Positions 33,564 through 40,861 of a stretch of DNA of 64,000 nt are shown here, piece by piece (the first letter of the stretch is position 1; each line of letters begins with the position of its first letter). A model generated the notes under the pieces. It was not told the origin of the DNA, made no database searches, and saw nothing but the letters and a program-made list of their open reading frames with translations. Source of the stretch: an uncultured Paracoccaceae bacterium (lineage in GTDB: Bacteria > Pseudomonadota > Alphaproteobacteria > Rhodobacterales > Rhodobacteraceae); contig CANMPL010000003.1 in assembly GCA_947499715.1 (NCBI GenBank), positions 372,001-436,000 of the forward strand. The letters are read 5' to 3'. The translations under genes and the position numbers were made by a program.

Positions 33564-35850
33564 GTTCGCCCTTGGCCTCTTCCATCCATTGCCAGACCCT
33601 GTGCGGTGTGAATGGCATTTCCACATCCTTCACACCGACCTCAGACAGCGCGTCCAACATGGCATTTGTGATGGCCGCAAGGGCCCCGACGGTGCCTGCC
33701 TCTCCACAGCCCTTCATCCCCATCGGATTATAAAGACTGGGTGTGCCGCGTGTCTTAAAGGTGATCATCGGCATGTCATCGGCGCGTGGCATCCCATAAT
33801 CCATAAAGGTCGCTGTCAGTAATTGCGCATCCTCGTCAAAGACGACGCGTTCCGTGAGGGCCTGACCAAGCCCTTGTGCGACACCACCATGGACCTGCCC
33901 CGCCACAAGCATCGGATTGATCAGATTGCCGAAATCATCAACCACCGTATATCGCGCCACTTCCGTGACACCGGTGTCTTGCTCAACTTCAACTTCCGCA
34001 ATGTGACACCCATTTGGAAAGCTACGGTTCTGCAACTTGATCTTGGCTGTGTGACGCAGCAGATCAACGCGGCCCGCGTCTCGCGCCAGATCCGCAACCT
34101 CAAGCATCGTGGGCGACAGGTTAGAGCCCGCAACGCGAAACCGCTCATCATCAAAATGAACGTCGTCGGCGCTGACGCCCTCGGCCTCTGCCAAAAAGGC
34201 ACCAAAGGCGCTGACCATCACCTCAACCGCCGCAAGCGTTGCGGTGTTTTGCACCGTGACCGACCGTGACCCTCCGGTCCCGCCGCCCTTAGCGATGCGG
34301 TCACTGTCGCCTTGAACAATTTCGATTTTGTCTGCGGGTATGCCCGTCTGATCGGACATAAACTGCGCATAGACCGTTTCGTGACCCTGACCATTGGACT
34401 GCGTCCCAACAAACATCACGGCGCCGTCGGTGGTGAACTCAACAGTCGTCGTTTCGCTTGGGTCACCCAGAATGCTTTCAATGTAGTAACAGATCCCAAC
34501 ACCGCGCAATTTACCGGCTTTGGCGCTGGCGGCCCGACGGGCGTCAAACCCCGCCACGTCGGCGGCTGCGCCTGCGCGATCCATCAACGCCGCAAATTCG
34601 CCAACATCATAGGTCACGCCGGTCGGCGTCGTGTAGGGAAACTGATCCGGTCTGATAAAGTTCCGACGGCGTAACTCTGCGGCCGTGACGCCCAGTTCTT
34701 TTGCCGCCTGATCGATCACGCGTTCCAGCACAAAAATCGCCTCTGGCCGACCCGCGCCGCGGTAGGCGTCTACCGGGGTGGTGTTCGTGTAGATCCCTTG
34801 CACCCGCATATAGGCCGCTGGAATGTGATAGGTTCCCGTCAGGACCTTGCTGAACAATTCCGTCTGAATATTCTGGGCGAATCCCGAATTGTATGCGCCC
34901 ATATTTGCAATAGTATCAAGAGAATATCCGGTGATCTTAAGGTCGCGATCAAAAGCGATCGTCGCCTGTGTCACCAGATCTCGACCTGCATTGTCGGTCA
35001 GCATCGCTTCTGTCCGCTCTGACATCCAGCGCACGGGGCGGCCCAATGCTCTGGCCGCAAAGGCCACGGCAAACGTCTCTGGGTAGTTGAATGCCTTCAT
35101 GCCAAAACCGCCACCAACGTCGGGGTTGGTGACCCGCAGATCGTCGGTATCCATTACCAGCGCTTTGGCCACATCCTTCTTAGTGCTCCAAACGCCCTGC
35201 CCGTTCACAGCAACATGCAGGCGACCCTCTTGCATCTCGGCATAGCAGCCGCGCGGTTCAATGCTGTTGGGGATGATCCGGTTATCAGGCACATTCACCC
35301 GCACCACATGCGCTGCATTCTCAATTGCATCTTGCGCCGCATCCGCGTCGCCAAGCCCCCAGTCAAACGCCCGATTGTCCGCGGCTTCCTGATGAAGCGC
35401 CTCGCCCCCAATCGCCAGGTCGACCTTTGCAGGCCGATCTTCAATCTCCAGCCAAACGGACTCTGCCGCGTCCTTTGCATGGGCGAGCGTATCGGCAACA
35501 ATCATCGCCACAGCTTCCCCAACATGGCGGACCCTGCCCTGTGCCAGAATAGGTCGTACGGGTTTGGCCCCCTTTGACCCATCGCGATTGGTCACAACCG
35601 AGCCGCCGATATCAATGCGCACACCCGCGGCGATCAGATCCTCGACCGCAATCGCCATGGCAACACCCGGCATCTCGCGCACCTCCGCCAGATCGACTGG
35701 AGTCAGATCACCATGGCCCTGGCTCGACCGCACGAAAAAAGCAAACAAAGCACCCTCGGGCACAATATCATCAACGTAGCGGCCCTCTCCGGTCAGAAAC
35801 CGCAAATCCTCAACCCGTTTGACCGATTGACTCCGCCCGAATTTTTTCAT
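33550..35850 (-). CDS. Xanthine dehydrogenase/CO dehydrogenase family molybdopterin-binding subunit (CoxL form II-like)
   Basis: The 766-aa protein is the large Mo-cofactor subunit of a molybdenum hydroxylase. It has 'VGRSQSVKRVEDLRFLTGEG'-type N-terminus, the Moco loop 'GGGFGMKAFNYPE', the form II signature 'AYRGAGRPEA' (form I CO dehydrogenases read AYRCSFR), 'GQGHETVYAQ' and the catalytic Glu in 'GMKGCGEAGTVGA' near residue 725. The start ATG at 35850 (MKKFGRSQS) is the family norm. No genes for the 2Fe-2S small subunit (CoxS) or FAD subunit (CoxM) are adjacent, so partners must be encoded elsewhere or this is an orphan. The substrate is unknown; it should not be called CO dehydrogenase without the form I motif. 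Confidence 0.9.
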   Translation of the reverse strand: MKKFGRSQSVKRVEDLRFLTGEGRYVDDIVPEGALFAFFVRSSQGHGDLTPVDLAEVREMPGVAMAIAVEDLIAAGVRIDIGGSVVTNRDGSKGAKPVRPILAQGRVRHVGEAVAMIVADTLAHAKDAAESVWLEIEDRPAKVDLAIGGEALHQEAADNRAFDWGLGDADAAQDAIENAAHVVRVNVPDNRIIPNSIEPRGCYAEMQEGRLHVAVNGQGVWSTKKDVAKALVMDTDDLRVTNPDVGGGFGMKAFNYPETFAVAFAARALGRPVRWMSERTEAMLTDNAGRDLVTQATIAFDRDLKITGYSLDTIANMGAYNSGFAQNIQTELFSKVLTGTYHIPAAYMRVQGIYTNTTPVDAYRGAGRPEAIFVLERVIDQAAKELGVTAAELRRRNFIRPDQFPYTTPTGVTYDVGEFAALMDRAGAAADVAGFDARRAASAKAGKLRGVGICYYIESILGDPSETTTVEFTTDGAVMFVGTQSNGQGHETVYAQFMSDQTGIPADKIEIVQGDSDRIAKGGGTGGSRSVTVQNTATLAAVEVMVSAFGAFLAEAEGVSADDVHFDDERFRVAGSNLSPTMLEVADLARDAGRVDLLRHTAKIKLQNRSFPNGCHIAEVEVEQDTGVTEVARYTVVDDFGNLINPMLVAGQVHGGVAQGLGQALTERVVFDEDAQLLTATFMDYGMPRADDMPMITFKTRGTPSLYNPMGMKGCGEAGTVGALAAITNAMLDALSEVGVKDVEMPFTPHRVWQWMEEAKGERAVT

Positions 35851-35974
35851 CTTTGCCTCCCGCGTGCTTGCGCTGAACTTGGTCGGCAACGGCCATCTTG
35901 TCCAGCCGTCCCTTGTGATCTTACGCAAAATCCGCAACCCTCAGGCAATGCTAAGACGCAAAGGGCCTGCACCG

Positions 35975-36574
35975 ATGGACCAAGTGAAATTCACCGCAAT
36001 GAGAGACGGCGACAAGGAAGACTATGATTTTCTGACCGCCCACGAGATTCACCACACCAAAGGCACCGCAGACCGATTGCTCGCCGCCCTTGTTGCATTG
36101 GACGAAGGTCTATCGGGATATCAGATCACCCGGTTGGGTCATTCGTTGCAGGCCGCAACCCGCGCAGAGCGCGACGGCGCAGATACCGACTGGATTGTCG
36201 CGGCCTTGCTTCATGATATCGGCGACATTTATGCCCCCTATAATCATGACGAATACGCCGCGAGCATTCTTCGCCCCTTTGTCCGAGAGCAGGTCACATG
36301 GGTCGTTGAAAAGCATGGCGACTTTCAGCTTGTCTACTACGGAGAACACGTCGGCGCAGATCCGCAAAAGCGTGCCGCTTACGCGGGCCACGCCTACTTC
36401 GACGATTGCGCGACATTCTGCGAACGCTGGGACCAAAACTCTTTTGATCCGGCCTACGACACGCTTCCCCTATCGCATTTTGCAGAACGCGTCCGCGCCG
36501 TTTTTGCACGCGAACCATATGACCCCAAAGTCATCCGCGCCGGGGAACGGGTGCCACTAACCTCCCCCGCCTAA
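35975..36574 (+). CDS. HD-domain protein resembling PhnZ/TmpB mixed-valent di-iron oxygenases
   Basis: The 199-aa cytoplasmic protein has an HD domain. Candidate metal ligands are His in 'LGHSLQAATRAERDG' (residue about 53), the His-Asp pair in 'AALLHDIGDIY' (about 75), His in 'NHDEYAASILRPF', His in 'VVEKHGDFQLVYY' and an Asp further on. This spacing is that of PhnZ and TmpB, which oxidise phosphonates, and of related inositol-oxygenase-like HD enzymes. The start at ATG 35975 has AAAGGG upstream; ATG 35948 is possible. A hydrolytic HD role is the alternative. No phosphonate genes are adjacent, so the substrate is open. Confidence 0.78.
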   Translation: MDQVKFTAMRDGDKEDYDFLTAHEIHHTKGTADRLLAALVALDEGLSGYQITRLGHSLQAATRAERDGADTDWIVAALLHDIGDIYAPYNHDEYAASILRPFVREQVTWVVEKHGDFQLVYYGEHVGADPQKRAAYAGHAYFDDCATFCERWDQNSFDPAYDTLPLSHFAERVRAVFAREPYDPKVIRAGERVPLTSPA

Positions 36575-36587
36575 GCGTCGCTACGAC

Positions 36588-37440
36588 CTATTTGCGGCCC
36601 ATAATCACCGCGTAGTTACCCAATCGCGCCGCAAGTTCGGGGGCCTTGCGGTCCAATGCATCAAATAATGACCAAAGAGATTTACCCACCCCGGACAGCT
36701 CGGAGACCGATTGGTTGAACTTGGTCGAAGCAATGCCTCCGCTAACCATCTCGATCTGCGTCAGACCAGAAATCTGCCTTTTGTACCAAGAAAGGCGCAT
36801 TGGTTTGTAAGGTATCGGCGATGGCCCCTTCAGCTTGCGCGCCAAAGTGTTCAAGCCGGGGGTATCTGCAACCACCCGCGTTATGAACCTTGCGGGGAAA
36901 AGTACCGGACGCGGGTTTGCGATACTCAAGATGAGGCTGCCACCCGGTTTCAACACACGCATCATTTCTCGGATAGCGGCGGCTTGCGCCGCGCTGTCTG
37001 CGATGTGGTAAAGCATATGGGCGGAATACACAGTCTCGAAACGGTCGTCATCAAACGGGAGAGCGACAGCGTCGGTTTCGAAAAATGCAACGCGCCCTTC
37101 AAATTGGGCCAATTGCTGCTTGGCAACCCCTAACCCCTAACCCCTAACCCCTAACCCCTAACCCCTCGGATGAAAAATCCGCGCCGACGTAGTTGTCAAA
37201 GGTCTCAAGCAGGCGCAGCTCTGGGGATCCGCCGCAGCCCACTTCAAGCACTTCTGATCCCGCTTGTGGCCCCAAGTAAGCTTCAATCCGCGACCACATC
37301 CGTTCAAACATGGCGCGGCGTAACGGCCCATCTTCTTTCACACCGAACAAATCGACGTCGAGCGTGGTCCCGGAATCGACGGTCTTCCATCCTTGGGAAT
37401 TGTAGAATTCCTTGGTCCGCCTAGTTCCTTTGACATCCAT
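36588..37440 (-). pseudogene. Class I SAM-dependent methyltransferase interrupted by heptanucleotide array
   Basis: Two frames together encode one Methyltransf_11-type protein of about 270 residues. The 5' part (37440 to 37144) gives the N-terminus, SAM motif I 'EVLEVGCGGSPELRLLE' and 'NYVGADFSSEGL', then reaches a stop inside a (AACCCCT)6 array. The 3' part (from about 37124 down to 36588) resumes with 'AKQQLAQFEGRVAFFETDAV', motif 'LPFDDDRFETVYSAHMLYHI' and the C-terminus. With two repeat units instead of six, the frame reads straight through (EGLGVAKQQL). Any count of four or more units puts a TAG in frame, and three units shift the frame. The gene is therefore off in this sequence; whether it is dead or switchable is open. 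Confidence 0.88.
37125..37166 (-). repeat. Tandem heptanucleotide array, six perfect units of AGGGGTT
   Basis: On the plus strand the unit is AACCCCT, repeated six times without a mismatch (42 bp). It lies in the Rossmann domain of the methyltransferase gene, between beta-2 and beta-3. Such arrays change length by slipped-strand mispairing. It resembles telomeric repeats by composition only. Confidence 0.97.
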
Positions 37441-37635
37441 CAGGATTTCTCACTGCCTCATAATCCGCTCAAAAAGGATTAGCGCCCGCCTTCGTCAGAA
37501 GCTAGGCAATTCTTGGAAGGTCGCAGGAATGCCGAAAATATGTGCGAAACTGTCGGCCACGTTCTATTCTCATGGCTAGCTTCAGTGGCCCTAAGGTCGC
37601 GACGTTCTCAGCCGGCCTACTCACCCAACAACCAA

Positions 37636-38109
37636 TCATTCGCCGCCATGGACCGCGAACATGTCCAGGCTGGCGTCGCGCTGCTCGATAATGCGAAACG
37701 ATTCCCGCACGCCGGCGTCGGTCAATTCGCGGGCGACTGTCAAAAGCGTATTGGCCTCGTGTTCTTCGCACATTTCAAGCATCTGGTTGATTTCCTCTGT
37801 CGCCGCTGGCAACGCCGCCTCAAGCGATGGTGCGCCGTAAACGGTGACAAAATGCTGCGCGAGGCTTTGGGTCAGCGCGGTCACTTCGTCGGGTTCGACT
37901 TGTGTCACGGCGACAAAGGTCACACGACCGAATGTCTCGACCCCTAACCAGCCATTGGAAAATGCCTGCCGAGCCTTTCCCGTCAGATCCCCTTCGGACC
38001 AGTTTGAAAATTCAAAGCCGCCGGATATGCACCATTCTCCCGTGCGACCCGGAGAATGAAAGACGTTCATGTCGCTTTCGTCGAAATGGATCGCGCGGGC
38101 GAGCTTCAT
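37636..38109 (-). CDS. DUF6505 family protein
   Basis: The 157-aa cytoplasmic protein starts MKLARAIHFDESDMNVFHSP and contains 'GEWCISGGFEFSNWSEGDLT', 'KARQAFSNGWLGVETFGRVT' and a helical C-terminal part 'LEMCEEHEANTLLTVARELT'. I recognise it as the small DUF6505 family of Rhodobacterales by its position after the DUF4444 and Mrp genes. It starts one base after the DUF4444 stop, so it belongs to the same operon. The function is unknown; co-occurrence with Mrp and a formate dehydrogenase island suggests a role in metalloenzyme maturation or formate metabolism, which is inference. Confidence 0.82.
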   Translation of the reverse strand: MKLARAIHFDESDMNVFHSPGRTGEWCISGGFEFSNWSEGDLTGKARQAFSNGWLGVETFGRVTFVAVTQVEPDEVTALTQSLAQHFVTVYGAPSLEAALPAATEEINQMLEMCEEHEANTLLTVARELTDAGVRESFRIIEQRDASLDMFAVHGGE

Positions 38110-38110
38110 G

Positions 38111-38806
38111 TTATGCCTCCAAAAGCTGCGAAAGGGGGATCAGTTGAGTGCCATCTTCGGTGCGCAGCAACATACCAAAATCTTCGTCAACACCAAGCAG
38201 CTTGCCCGTCTGCGCCCCGAACGTGACCGGCTCTCCGATCCCGTGAGCAAGGCCAGTCCATTCCTTGTGGACAGGCAACGCGCCTTCATCGCTCCAGCGA
38301 TTGACCCAGACCAACGTGTGCCGCACCCAGGCTTCCAGCAGATCATGCGCGTCCACTTCCGCGCAGCCCTCAGACAGCAGCGCTGTTTCATCCGGCGTCT
38401 GCCCGGTCTCTTCATCTTCGGGCCAAATCCGCAGTTCCAACCCGATCACCAGCCAGTCCGGCACGCAATCGTCATCAACCGTGGCGCTGGCCGCGCGCAA
38501 CTTGCCGCAGCGGGCGCCGTTCAGACGAATGGCACCGTCCCAATCCAGATGAACGCCAACCTCGGGCGGGGCCAAAGCGCCCAGCGCGTTCTGAAAACCG
38601 ATCCCGCAGACCGGCAACACGGCCATCGCGGCCCGCAGCGGCACCTCTGGCGCGAAAACAATAGCGGCCCGCATCATGTCGCTGGCCAGTCGGTAGGTCA
38701 CCAGCCCCGCGTCGCACCCTTTTGTCGCCTCCGCGCGGGCGGCATCAAACGGGTCATCATCGACGGCAAGCGCCGAAAACAACGGTGGCAGTTGAACCTC
38801 CCTCAC
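38111..38806 (-). CDS. DUF4444/biotin-lipoate ligase-like protein
   Basis: The 231-aa protein resembles the biotin/lipoate A/B protein ligase family 2 (PF16917), with a C-terminal SH3-like DUF4444 part. 'PPEVGVHLDWDGAIRLNGAR' and 'CGKLRAASA' form the substrate-pocket region, and 'WVNRWSDEGALPVHKEWTGL' leads into 'GKLLGVDEDFGMLLRTEDGT', typical of the BirA C-terminal barrel. It starts with GTG overlapping the Mrp gene by 4 nt. It is likely not a canonical BirA, because the GRGRxG motif is absent. A ligase or cofactor-binding role is possible but unproven. Confidence 0.8.
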   Translation of the reverse strand: MREVQLPPLFSALAVDDDPFDAARAEATKGCDAGLVTYRLASDMMRAAIVFAPEVPLRAAMAVLPVCGIGFQNALGALAPPEVGVHLDWDGAIRLNGARCGKLRAASATVDDDCVPDWLVIGLELRIWPEDEETGQTPDETALLSEGCAEVDAHDLLEAWVRHTLVWVNRWSDEGALPVHKEWTGLAHGIGEPVTFGAQTGKLLGVDEDFGMLLRTEDGTQLIPLSQLLEA

Positions 38807-39858
38807 GCCTTGCCAGCCTCGATCAAAGCTTTGGCCACGTTCCGAAACCCTTGTGCCTGCGCGGAATCCGGCTTGGACAGCACAATCGGTGCGCCCCCAT
38901 CTGCCGCCAACCGGATATCAAGGTGCAATGGAATTTCCGCCAAAAGCGGGACACCCAGCTTTTCAGCCTCTGCTGCGACACCACCATGCCCAAAGACATG
39001 CTCCTCGTGGCCGCAATTGGAACAGACATGTGTGCTCATGTTTTCGATCATGCCGATGATCGGCGTGTTCATTTGCTGGAACATATCGATCCCCTTGCGG
39101 GCATCCATCAAAGCCACATCCTGCGGGGTCGAGACGATGATCGCCCCATCCAGATGTGCCTTCTGCGCCAGCGTCATCTGAACATCACCTGTTCCGGGTG
39201 GCAGGTCCACAATCAACACATCAAGCGCGCCCCATTGGACCTGCGTCAGCATCTGCTGCAAGGCACCCATCAGCATCGGGCCCCGCCACACGACGGCCTG
39301 GTCATCATTAGTCATCAACCCGATCGACATCATCGTGACGCCGAAATTTCGCAGCGGGAGAATCAACTTACCATCAGGGCTTTGCGGTCGGCCCGACACG
39401 CCCAGCATTCTTGGCTGGGAAGGGCCGTAAACATCCGCATCAAGCATACCGACGCGTCGCCCCTCTGCGGCAAGCGCACAGGCCAGGTTGGCCGCCACGG
39501 TCGATTTTCCAACACCACCTTTGCCCGATGCCACTGCAATAATCCGGTCAATCCCGGCAATCTTTTCGGGGCCCTTCGCCTCTGCCTTGCGACCCGGTTT
39601 CAGGTCGGGCGGGGCTGCGGGCTTTGAATGGGCCGTCATCACAATCGAAACAGAGGCGGCCCCCAGCGCTGAAAGCTTTTCTTCGGCTTCGGCCTTTACC
39701 GGCAAATAAGGTTCCGGGCTTGCGACTTCCATGACAAACCGCACAGCGCCTTCATCCACATTCAACGCCCGCACAAGTCCGGCCGCTACAATATCAGTGC
39801 CCGAGGGGTCGGTGATTTCTTTCAGGCAATCAAGTACCTGCTCTCTGGTGACTGTCAC
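38803..39858 (-). CDS. apbC: Mrp/NBP35-family Fe-S cluster carrier ATPase
   Basis: The 351-aa cytoplasmic P-loop protein binds and transfers 4Fe-4S clusters. An N-terminal MIP18-like (FeS assembly P) domain of about 90 residues is followed by the deviant Walker A 'VASGKGGVGKSTVAANLA' near 115, Walker B/switch 'IVDLPPGTGDVQMTLAQ' and the cluster-binding CxxC in 'STHVCSNCGHEEHVFGHGG' near 270. It starts with GTG directly after the DUF6494 stop and overlaps the DUF4444 gene by 4 nt. Its closeness to an Fe-S-rich formate dehydrogenase island makes it a candidate carrier for that complex; this is inference, since Mrp also serves general needs. Confidence 0.93.
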   Translation of the reverse strand: MTVTREQVLDCLKEITDPSGTDIVAAGLVRALNVDEGAVRFVMEVASPEPYLPVKAEAEEKLSALGAASVSIVMTAHSKPAAPPDLKPGRKAEAKGPEKIAGIDRIIAVASGKGGVGKSTVAANLACALAAEGRRVGMLDADVYGPSQPRMLGVSGRPQSPDGKLILPLRNFGVTMMSIGLMTNDDQAVVWRGPMLMGALQQMLTQVQWGALDVLIVDLPPGTGDVQMTLAQKAHLDGAIIVSTPQDVALMDARKGIDMFQQMNTPIIGMIENMSTHVCSNCGHEEHVFGHGGVAAEAEKLGVPLLAEIPLHLDIRLAADGGAPIVLSKPDSAQAQGFRNVAKALIEAGKA

Positions 39859-40050
39859 TTATGCGCCTTCGATTTTGCCTGTGACCACATGCTCGAGGTC
39901 AATGTCATTGATAGTCAAGACGATCTTTGCGTCAAAGGTCTTGCCGCTGGTATCACCGGCTTTGCGCATCGCTTCTTCGATCGCCTGCTGCGAGGTGACA
40001 CCCACTTGCTTTAGAAATTTGCGCATCGACATGTTGAAATCTTCACTCAT
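39859..40050 (-). CDS. DUF6494 family small protein, 63 aa
   Basis: This is a small protein with an amphipathic N-terminal helix ('MSMRKFLKQVGVTSQQAIEE') and a beta-rich C-terminus ('AKIVLTINDIDLEHVVTGKI'). It matches the DUF6494 family seen beside Mrp genes in alphaproteobacteria. It is the first gene of the four-gene minus-strand operon and its stop touches the Mrp GTG start. It is divergent from the monoheme cytochrome gene with 85 bases between. A role as an Mrp partner is plausible; function unknown. Confidence 0.85.
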   Translation of the reverse strand: MSEDFNMSMRKFLKQVGVTSQQAIEEAMRKAGDTSGKTFDAKIVLTINDIDLEHVVTGKIEGA

Positions 40051-40135
40051 GCCCTAACCCTCCCTGGTGTGTTGACGCACCGACCCTAGCGACCCTAGGC
40101 TAATGCGCAAGCCAACCGCGCAAGGAGCGGCTGAA

Positions 40136-40861
40136 ATGTTGAAAAAACTTTTGCTCTACATGGTCTTAGCAGCAACGTCCGCTGCCGCTCAGGACAAATC
40201 CTTTTCGCTTCAAAGTCCAGCGGCCCTAACCGACACTGGAATCCTCCAACACCTGCTGCCCCGATTTTCGCTAAAAACAGGAATCAGGATCACCCTTTCT
40301 GAGGGGGCCAGCGACGCCGCCTTCGGCACGACCGGCAACCCCGTCTTTCGGCAGGATGATGCAATCTGGCACTTTGAAGATAACGGCGACCCAGATAGCG
40401 CGGCGTTTTATGAATGGCTGATTTCAGACGTCGGAAAGCGCACCATCGAAGGCTTTGCACCCGATGGGTCAGCCGCGTTCAGCACCGACGTGCGCGTCCA
40501 GACGACCGCAGGCGTCGTTACCTTAACGGGCGATGCGGCCTTGGGTGAAGACGTCAGCCTGACGCGGTGCGGTCGTTGCCATGTCGTAAATGACAGCAAT
40601 CGCATGAACGCAATCGGCTCCACCCCATCGTTTGCCTTGATGCGCAATTTCGCTGATTGGGAAGGGCGCTTTCAGACCTTCTTTTTGCTGCGCCCGCATC
40701 CCGCCTTCACGCAAGTCGCTGACGTGACGGATCCGTTTCCAGACAACCTGCCTTCGCCCATCGCCCCGATCGAGGTAACCTTGGACGAGATAGACGCCAT
40801 CGTTGCCTTTGTGGCGACGATTGAGCCTGCCGATCTTGGCGCGCCTGTTCAGTCTCAGTGA
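40136..40861 (+). CDS. Periplasmic monoheme c-type cytochrome-like protein
   Basis: The 241-aa protein has a signal peptide (MLKKLLLYMVLAATSAAAQ) and one heme-binding CxxCH in 'LTRCGRCHVVNDSNRMNAIG' near residue 150. Before it lies a beta-rich region of about 130 residues with no clear family, and after it Met residues that could be the sixth ligand ('PSFALMRNFADWE'). The start at ATG 40136 has AAGGAG upstream. It converges with the ferredoxin gene, overlapping its 3' end by 7 nt. Close to the formate dehydrogenase island, it may carry electrons from it, but there is no direct evidence. Confidence 0.85.
   Translation: MLKKLLLYMVLAATSAAAQDKSFSLQSPAALTDTGILQHLLPRFSLKTGIRITLSEGASDAAFGTTGNPVFRQDDAIWHFEDNGDPDSAAFYEWLISDVGKRTIEGFAPDGSAAFSTDVRVQTTAGVVTLTGDAALGEDVSLTRCGRCHVVNDSNRMNAIGSTPSFALMRNFADWEGRFQTFFLLRPHPAFTQVADVTDPFPDNLPSPIAPIEVTLDEIDAIVAFVATIEPADLGAPVQSQ

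Noticed and set aside
33550-35850. Carbon monoxide dehydrogenase
   Set aside because: The active-site signature is AYRGAGR (form II), not AYRCSFR, and coxM/coxS are absent.
37125-37166. Telomere-like repeat suggesting a linear replicon end
   Set aside because: Only six units occur, and they lie inside a recognisable gene with normal genes on both sides. No inverted end structure is present.
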